NCBI RefSeq assembly: GCF_003614435.1
Contig: NZ_CP025546.1
Span: 1,364,001 to 1,428,000, forward strand
Length of the DNA: 64,000 bases
Source: Mycobacterium paragordonae
GTDB lineage: Bacteria; Actinomycetota; Actinomycetes; Mycobacteriales; Mycobacteriaceae
Direction of reading: 5' to 3'
Positions 57,515 to 64,000 of the stretch are shown piece by piece. The position numbers and the translations under genes are program-made. The notes beneath the pieces were generated by a model. The model was not told where the DNA came from and searched no databases. It saw nothing but the letters and a program-made list of their open reading frames with translations. Positions within the stretch are counted from its first letter, which is position 1. Each line of letters begins with the position of its first letter.

Positions 57515-58384
57515 TCAGCTCGCGGGTGGTTCCACGGCCCGCAGGTGGGGCATGCACTCGGTGAGGAAGTCGTCGATCACCTCGGTGACGCGTCCGGGCG
57601 CCTCGAACATGGGCACATGCCCGACGTTGTCCAGCTCGGTGACCCGATGGTCGTCGGGCAGATTACTGGTGAAGTGACGGCTGAACCGCGGCGCAGGAAC
57701 CACCCGGTCCTTCTGGCAGACCACTAGATGTGCCGGGACCTCGTTCTCGGCCAACTCCTGCAAGCCAGGCATCAGGAAGGCTTTGACCAGCAGCTGTAGG
57801 TAGGCAGGGCAGTGCGCGACGTCGTCGATGATGACGGAGAGTTGACGCTCGGTAACCACATCGGGGGATGCGCTGATCGCGTAGGTCGCCAGGCGGCGAC
57901 TGAATGGAATATGCAGCACACGCGGGCCGAACAGCCAGGCGAGCGCAAAGACTGGAAGGGCGATTATGAACTTGGCGATCACCTCGAACTTGGCCGGCGC
58001 CCAGCGGGTCCAACCACCGGCCGGCGCGATCCCAACGACGCTACGGGCCCGGCCGCGGCGCTCCAATTCGAACGCCACCCAACCACCTAACGAGTTGCCC
58101 ACGATGTGGGCGGTTTGCCAACCAAGTTCGTCCATCTGCTGCTCGACGTGGTCCGCCAGCACCTTCGAGGACAGGAAATAAGTGGCGGCCTTCGGTCCGC
58201 CGTTGTGTCCGGCCATCGTCGGGGCGAACACCTCGTAGCGGCCGGTCTCGGCCAATTGCTGGGCCACTTCTTCCCAAACCGACTGGGACAGCAGGAACGG
58301 GTGCAGCAGCAGGACCGGTTCACCCGAACCCAGGTGGATGGGCTCGCGGGTCGCAGCAGAGGCGCCTTTGGAGAAGCTCGGCAT
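57515..58384 (-). CDS. Alpha/beta-hydrolase
   Basis: 289 residues from the ATG at 58384 (MPSFSKGASAATREPIHLG). The nucleophile elbow is HIVGNSLGGWVAFELE, the oxyanion region is LLLHPFLLSQSVWEE, and the catalytic His is in LDNVGHVPMFEAPG near the C-terminus. A hydrophobic insert (IAKFIIALPVFALAWLFG) may form the lid or touch the membrane. In M. tuberculosis the matching place holds two short hydrolase pieces (Rv3337, Rv3338, from memory), so this may be the intact form. Start is uncertain: the frame stays open to 58669, but the extra 95 residues are Arg/Pro/Cys-rich and unlike the family. A perfect palindrome lies 16 bp upstream of the chosen start. Confidence 0.82.
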   Translation of the reverse strand: MPSFSKGASAATREPIHLGSGEPVLLLHPFLLSQSVWEEVAQQLAETGRYEVFAPTMAGHNGGPKAATYFLSSKVLADHVEQQMDELGWQTAHIVGNSLGGWVAFELERRGRARSVVGIAPAGGWTRWAPAKFEVIAKFIIALPVFALAWLFGPRVLHIPFSRRLATYAISASPDVVTERQLSVIIDDVAHCPAYLQLLVKAFLMPGLQELAENEVPAHLVVCQKDRVVPAPRFSRHFTSNLPDDHRVTELDNVGHVPMFEAPGRVTEVIDDFLTECMPHLRAVEPPAS

Positions 58385-58764
58385 AAATCCGACAGTAAAT
58401 GCGGTACCGCTGGTACCGCAAGCCGCCCAGGTCGGGCACGCCGAGCCCCGAACGGTTGGGGTTTCGTTGTCGGGCATTGGTCGGACGTCCGCGGTGCGGA
58501 GACCGTGGTGCCGGTGCGGATTGGCGCCTTTCGCCGGCGATGCGGTCGCGGTCTTGCGTTGCGGCAGCGGTTGGCATCGGCGGTGTTCGGTCGCGGCAAT
58601 CGTCTTGCGGGGTGCGGTTTCGGAGACGGACATGCCGCCGACAATGGTGCACAGGCTTGGGAACAGCACGGCGCTGCCAGCGTTATGCGATGGTCAGCAA
58701 GCGCCCTGTGTCCTCGGGGGATGTCCCAATTTTGTTTGGTTAGCTTCGTAGAATAAGAAAGTTG
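58385..58764. other. 380-bp stretch without a supported gene
   Basis: It lies between the start of the hydrolase and the 3' end of the short PE gene. Frames are open on both strands because of the high G+C, but none has a ribosome-binding site and family similarity together. It contains the palindrome at 58400-58420. From about 58730 the sequence turns AT-rich, which continues into the PE gene's 3' half. Confidence 0.5.
58400..58420. promoter_or_regulatory. Perfect palindrome, possible operator
   Basis: TGCGGTACC-GCT-GGTACCGCA: 9-bp arms with a 3-nt centre, 16 bp upstream of the hydrolase ATG. This is the form expected of a dimeric repressor site. No regulator gene of the usual TetR or GntR kind lies in the window. 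Confidence 0.45.
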
Positions 58765-59292
58765 CTAAGAGACAGAACCAAATAATATGAATTCTATGTT
58801 GAGAATCAACAGAGCTTCTAGTATCAATGCACCAAATAAAAGTGGAACGAGCGGAAGTAAAAAGGGCGCCAATAAAAGGATACCAACAAATTGCAATCCT
58901 AATGCGCCACCTACCAAATAGAATAACGGCTCGTTGAGCCCCAGCTGGAGTACGAGGGCACCGAGCGGGGTCGAGGCCGCACTCGGTGTCAAGGGCTGCA
59001 ACGACGCGACATTGGCGGCCTCTGCGCTGGCATACGCGCCCGCACTCGCAGTCAGGTGCTGGGCAAACTGCTCATAACACGCCGTTGTTTCCCCGGCCAG
59101 CTTCTGATACTCCTGGCCGTAACCCGACAACAGGTGCGCGATACTGGTCGACACCTCATCGGCGGCCGCGGGCACCAGCGCGACAGTCGGGCCCGCCGCC
59201 GTCATGTGCGCCGCGTTGAGCGTCTCACCAATAGCGGTTAAGTCCGTTGCTGCCTGGGCCATCAGCTCCGGCACCGCGATCACAGCAGACAT
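58765..59292 (-). CDS. PE-family protein with an AT-rich hydrophobic C-terminal tail
   Basis: 175 residues from the ATG at 59292. The first ~95 residues are a standard PE domain (MSAVIAVPELMAQAATDL, then SGYGQEYQKLAGETTACYEQ). Instead of PGRS repeats it continues STPLGALVLQLGLNEP and then about 50 almost uninterrupted hydrophobic residues: FYLVGGALGLQFVGILLLAP, FLLPLVPLLFGALILEAL and LILNIEFILFGSVS. This should give two or three membrane segments. The DNA for the tail and just beyond (58741-58920) is only about 37% G+C by my count, far below its surroundings, while the PE half is normal. No PPE partner is adjacent. Confidence 0.8.
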   Translation of the reverse strand: MSAVIAVPELMAQAATDLTAIGETLNAAHMTAAGPTVALVPAAADEVSTSIAHLLSGYGQEYQKLAGETTACYEQFAQHLTASAGAYASAEAANVASLQPLTPSAASTPLGALVLQLGLNEPLFYLVGGALGLQFVGILLLAPFLLPLVPLLFGALILEALLILNIEFILFGSVS

Positions 59293-59366
59293 CTGTCCCA
59301 CCTCCCTCCGTGGAAGCGAGCAAGTATTGCGCAATTCAGTCTCACCCGAAACAACGGGGCGGGCTT

Positions 59367-59397
59367 AAGTAATCGACTACTTAGAAAGGACTTTCTA
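59367..59397. repeat. Two adjacent short inverted repeats upstream of the PE gene
   Basis: AAGTA-ATCGAC-TACTT (59367-59382) is followed at once by TAGAAAG-GA-CTTTCTA (59382-59397). Both lie 75-105 bp upstream of the PE start, between it and the universal stress protein gene's 3' end. They could be operator sites, or a terminator for the upstream gene. Confidence 0.4.
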
Positions 59398-59497
59398 GCT
59401 GCAAGCCTCGGCGAGCGTGGCACTCGTGCCCGCGGCAATTGGTTTGAGATACGGGACGTGGTCCGACGCCCAACGATTCCTTAGCCTTTACGATGCC

Positions 59498-59956
59498 TCA
59501 GTCAGTGGTGTGGACGATCAGCACGTCGGTCTTGGCCCTGCGGGAGACCTCGGATGGGACTGCTCCCAGCAGCCGCCCCGCGACCTTGCTAAGCCCGACG
59601 TTGCCGACGACCAGCAGGTCGGCATGGGCCTCCTCGGCTAGGTGCACCAGCGCGTCGACCGGATGGCCGACGATCGACTCCTCCACCACCTTGTTGGCTC
59701 CGGCTTTGTACGCCCGCTCGCTGGCGTCCCGCAGGATCGAGCGGAAGGGGGTTTCGCCGACCATCCGGTAGTCCGCGCCATGGTCGCTTCCCGGCGGAAT
59801 GGCGTAGCGGCCCTTTTCCTCGCGGACGGGGGCGTGCGCCGTCGCGACGATCAAATGAGCGCCGTGATCCGCAGCGATCGCGGCTGCGCGTTCCACCGCA
59901 CGCATCGACGTGTAAGAGCCATCGGTGCCGACCACGATTGTCCGGTAAGCGCTCAT
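59498..59956 (-). CDS. Universal stress protein (Rv1636-like)
   Basis: 152 residues from the ATG at 59956, with GGTGGGAA just upstream. N-terminus SAYRTIVVGTDGSYTSMRAV and C-terminal nucleotide-binding loop VVGNVGLSKVAGRLLGAVPS are the UspA family motifs (GxxG-9x-G-S/T). The sequence is very close in pattern to M. tuberculosis Rv1636, which binds cAMP and ATP. This is a paralogue outside the dormancy clusters. No DosR-type box was recognised upstream. Cytosolic, probably dimeric. Confidence 0.9.
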   Translation of the reverse strand: MSAYRTIVVGTDGSYTSMRAVERAAAIAADHGAHLIVATAHAPVREEKGRYAIPPGSDHGADYRMVGETPFRSILRDASERAYKAGANKVVEESIVGHPVDALVHLAEEAHADLLVVGNVGLSKVAGRLLGAVPSEVSRRAKTDVLIVHTTD

Positions 59957-60112
59957 TTCCCACCCAGTGTAAGGCCGAGGCGGCTTGAGAACCCCGCGGT
60001 TTCCCCGCCCAAAGATGTCGAATCGGTCAGAGCCCCGAGCCCGCGCGCGCCATGCGCAAGGATTGTTGCGCCACGCACGTGGCGTCCTCATCCGAGCTGG
60101 CTGGCGAGCTTG

Positions 60113-60586
60113 TCAGGCGCCGCAGAAGCGGCTGTAGCCGTACTTCTGCGAGCACCAGATATCACCGGCCTGCGCATCGGTGAGTTCGGCGTCATTGTGG
60201 GCCAAGTGGAGGACCGTGACACCGTCTGGGGCCACGACGAGCTCGGCCTTCCACGCGGTCTGCTCATTGATGTTGCCGTCCAGTCCGTCACCCCAGGCGC
60301 CGATGCGCTGCTCCAAATTGATCGCGAGACCGGGGCCGTCGCCCTGCGTCCAGCGCATGGTCCACTTCTCGCCGTCGCGGGCACTGGAGCCGAGCAGAAT
60401 CGTCCCGGTGCCGTCGGGCGCGATCGTCATCGTGCTTAGGTGCCGCTGCCAGTCTCCGACGTAGTCACCGCTCGCCGTCTGCATCGGCGGAATGTCCGCT
60501 GGATCGGCGTTGGCGACCGCGGCACCCGCAATGAGCACAGCTGCTGCTGTGAGCGCCACGATGGAGCGGACGGTAATTTTCGCCAT
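60113..60586 (-). CDS. Small secreted protein of unknown function
   Basis: 157 residues from the ATG at 60586. Signal peptide MAKITVRSIVALTAAAVLIA with cleavage probably at AVANA-DPAD. The mature protein of about 128 residues has a beta-rich pattern (YVGDWQRHLSTMTIAPDGTG, KWTMRWTQGDG) and ends with two Cys, in DIWCSQKYG and SRFCGA, that may pair. This layout is common among mycobacterial secreted proteins of the Rv-hypothetical type, but I do not recognise the family. It is divergent from trpS with 169 bp between. Confidence 0.78.
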   Translation of the reverse strand: MAKITVRSIVALTAAAVLIAGAAVANADPADIPPMQTASGDYVGDWQRHLSTMTIAPDGTGTILLGSSARDGEKWTMRWTQGDGPGLAINLEQRIGAWGDGLDGNINEQTAWKAELVVAPDGVTVLHLAHNDAELTDAQAGDIWCSQKYGYSRFCGA

Positions 60587-60740
60587 GGCGCGTATCCCTT
60601 CGGGGGTATTGGTCGCATCAAGAACGCTACGACAGTTCGACCTGCGCCATACAAATAACCGGACCTGCAGCCGCGGCCGGGTTACCGACATCGATACCGG
60701 CCGGTGCGGCCGGCGGTCGAGCACCGAGAAAGCCACGTGA

Positions 60741-62652
<1,912 letters not shown>

Positions 62653-62656
<4 letters not shown>

Positions 62657-63684
62657 CCGAGCCGACCGACAAGCCCGGGATCTTGCAGCGTCTGCGCGAC
62701 CGCCACCCGCGGCTCGACCACCTGCTGCGGGCGTATCAGCGCTTCGCCAAGCAGAAAGGCACATTCTTCGCCGCCGGCCTGACGTACTACACGATCTTCG
62801 CGTTATTCCCTTTGCTGATGGTCAGTTTCGCGGCCGCGGGGTACATCCTGGCGGGCCGGCCGGAGCTGCTGAATACGATCGACGGCCGGATCCGGTCCGC
62901 GGTCGCCGGCGAACTCGGGCAGCAGTTGGTCGATCTGATCAATTCGGCGATCGACGCGCGCGCATCGGTCGGCTTGATCGGTCTGGCCACGGCGGCCTGG
63001 GCGGGGCTGGGCTGGATGTGGCACCTGCGCGAAGCGCTGAGCGAGATGTGGGAACAGCACATCGAACCGGACGGCTATGTGCGCACCAAACTGTCCGATC
63101 TGGCCGCCATGGTGGGCACCTTCCTGGTGATCATGGTCACGGTCGCGCTGAGCGCGCTGGGGCAGCGGAGACCGATGGCCGCCGTGCTGAGATGGCTTCA
63201 CATTCCCGACTATTCGGTATTCGACGAGATCTTCCGGGGTGTGTCCGTACTGGTTTCGGTGCTGGTGACGTGGCTGCTGTTCACCTGGATGATCGCCAGG
63301 CTGCCCCGGGAGTCGGTGCACTTCACCACTTCCGTCCGGGCCGGTCTGATGGCGGCGCTGGGATTCGAGATATTCAAGCAGGTGGGGTCGATCTATCTGC
63401 AGACGGTGGTGCGCAGCCCGGCGGGTGCCGCGTTCGGTCCGGTGCTGGGGTTGATGGTGTTCGCGTTCGTGACGTGGTCGCTGCTGTTGTTCAGCACCGC
63501 GTGGGCGGCGACGTCGGCACCCGAGGACCCGCGGGACAGGCACGTCGACCCGCCCCCGCCCGCGGTCATCAGCCCCCGGATCCTGGTCGAGGAGGGTTTG
63601 CGCCCGCGGCAGACGGTGGCCGCGATGGCGGCGGGAGCCGTTGGGGCGCTGACGCTTTCGCGGCTGTTCAGGCGCCGTCGCTGA
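62653..63684 (+). CDS. YihY/UPF0761 family inner membrane protein, second copy
   Basis: 343 residues, clearly paralogous to the preceding gene: AAGLTYYTIFALFPLLMVSF, WAGLGWMWHLREALSEMWEQ and RLPRESVHFTTSVRAGLMAA match the same blocks. It has an extra ~45-residue C-terminal tail (Pro-rich, then EEGLRPRQTVAAMAAGAVGA and a basic end LFRRRR) that could add one more membrane segment. It begins in an ATGA overlap with the first copy. M. tuberculosis has, as far as I recall, only one such gene at this place, so this is a local duplication. Its 3' end overlaps the convergent NTF2-like gene by 17 bp. Confidence 0.9.
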
Positions 63685-64000
63685 GTTCGGCGCGCATCCT
63701 GGCGGCGAAGGCAGCGACGGCCTTCAGCGGCCGCATCATCACGGTGATCTCGTCGACCAGCCCGTCGTCGCCGGTGTGCAGGAAATCGCAGCCCTGGATG
63801 TCCAGTCCATCGACGGTCGCTCGGAACATCAGCGCGCCGTCCAGCTCCCGCTCGAACCGGAAGTCGTCGAGCACCTTGGCGACCGTGCCCACCACCGTCG
63901 CGATCACCTCACGGCCGCGGTAGGGCCGGTGCGCGATGGGGCTGTGCAACACCGCATCTTCGGCGAAGATCTGCTCGATGGTGTCGAATCGGCCGGCCTC
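63668..64000 (-). CDS. NTF2-like / SnoaL-type protein, 5' part outside window
   Basis: At least 110 codons on the minus strand, open to the right edge, where the sequence reads EAGRFDTIEQIFAEDAVLH in the same frame. The pattern IEQIFAEDAVLHSPIAHRPY followed by VDGLDIQGCDFL and VDEITVMMRPL is that of the SnoaL-like/NTF2 fold, with the conserved Asp and the polar pocket residues. Such proteins are small enzymes (isomerases, epoxide hydrolases) or ligand binders. The visible Met at 63952 is inside the fold, so the true start lies beyond the window. Confidence 0.78.
   Translation of the reverse strand, partial: EAGRFDTIEQIFAEDAVLHSPIAHRPYRGREVIATVVGTVAKVLDDFRFERELDGALMFRATVDGLDIQGCDFLHTGDDGLVDEITVMMRPLKAVAAFAARMRAELSDGA

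Noticed and set aside
58385..58669. N-terminal extension of the alpha/beta hydrolase
   Set aside because: The 95 extra residues are Arg/Pro/Cys-rich, unlike hydrolase N-termini, and cover a perfect palindrome.
59957..60112. DosR-type box upstream of the universal stress protein gene
   Set aside because: I looked for the GGGACT...AGTCCC palindrome and did not find an acceptable match.

Overview
The window reads as chromosomal DNA from a slow-growing, PE/PPE-rich Mycobacterium that is not M. tuberculosis. It has high G+C, two PE_PGRS genes, a giant PPE-MPTR gene, and a gene order that follows the M. tuberculosis Rv3390-Rv3335c region read backwards. Rv numbers here are from memory and serve only as orientation. 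No tRNA, rRNA, CRISPR array, insertion sequence or prophage was seen.

Layout. (1) 1-9.3 kb: lipoprotein lpqD (partial), an HtdY-type MaoC hydratase, an APC amino-acid permease with a suspicious 5' end, a large PE_PGRS in the PE_PGRS52 position, trehalose-phosphatase otsB and a WS/DGAT-like acyltransferase lacking its HHxxxDG motif. The diterpene (tuberculosinyladenosine) stretch found here in M. tuberculosis is absent. (2) 9.3-16.8 kb: dnaE2 under a perfect SOS box, a PPOX-fold protein, a nitroreductase, a 25-codon ORF followed by a 14-bp hairpin, a PE_PGRS51-like gene and trmL. (3) 17-23.4 kb: an alpha/beta hydrolase, then a conservon-type operon (sensor kinase, roadblock protein, DUF742 protein, small GTPase, pentapeptide protein MfpA) that starts with a possible 20-codon leader peptide. 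(4) 23.4-31.9 kb: a tandem array on the minus strand of three complete FHA-FHA-ABC transporters (Rv1747 type) and one FHA-only truncated copy. (5) 32.2-43.4 kb: one PPE-MPTR gene of about 3,729 codons, made of six supermodules and carrying two 847-bp segments that match at 843 positions. (6) 43.4-48.1 kb: an OYE-type oxidoreductase, folD, two small conserved proteins and a Tat-exported bicovalent-type FAD oxidase. (7) 48.1-53.9 kb: a 1,605-residue Ser/Thr kinase - STAND-like NTPase - TM - 14 x WD40 protein, with a small protein and an AhpD-like peroxidase downstream. (8) 53.9-57.4 kb: the metY-metX-methyltransferase operon behind a SAM-IV riboswitch. (9) 57.5-64 kb: an alpha/beta hydrolase, a short PE protein with an AT-rich hydrophobic tail, a universal stress protein, a secreted protein, the coupled trpS-YihY-YihY operon and a partial NTF2-like gene.

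How the genes work together. Methionine synthesis from O-acetylhomoserine is placed under SAM feedback through the riboswitch, and the hairpin next to the metY start can mask its ribosome-binding site. The conservon genes overlap almost end to end and form a membrane sensor, GAP and GTPase module with a gyrase-binding pentapeptide protein at its end. The FHA-ABC array and the kinase-WD40 protein both point to Ser/Thr phospho-signalling, but nothing in the sequence links them directly. A GC-rich intergenic repeat sits exactly between convergent stop codons at two places 44 kb apart.
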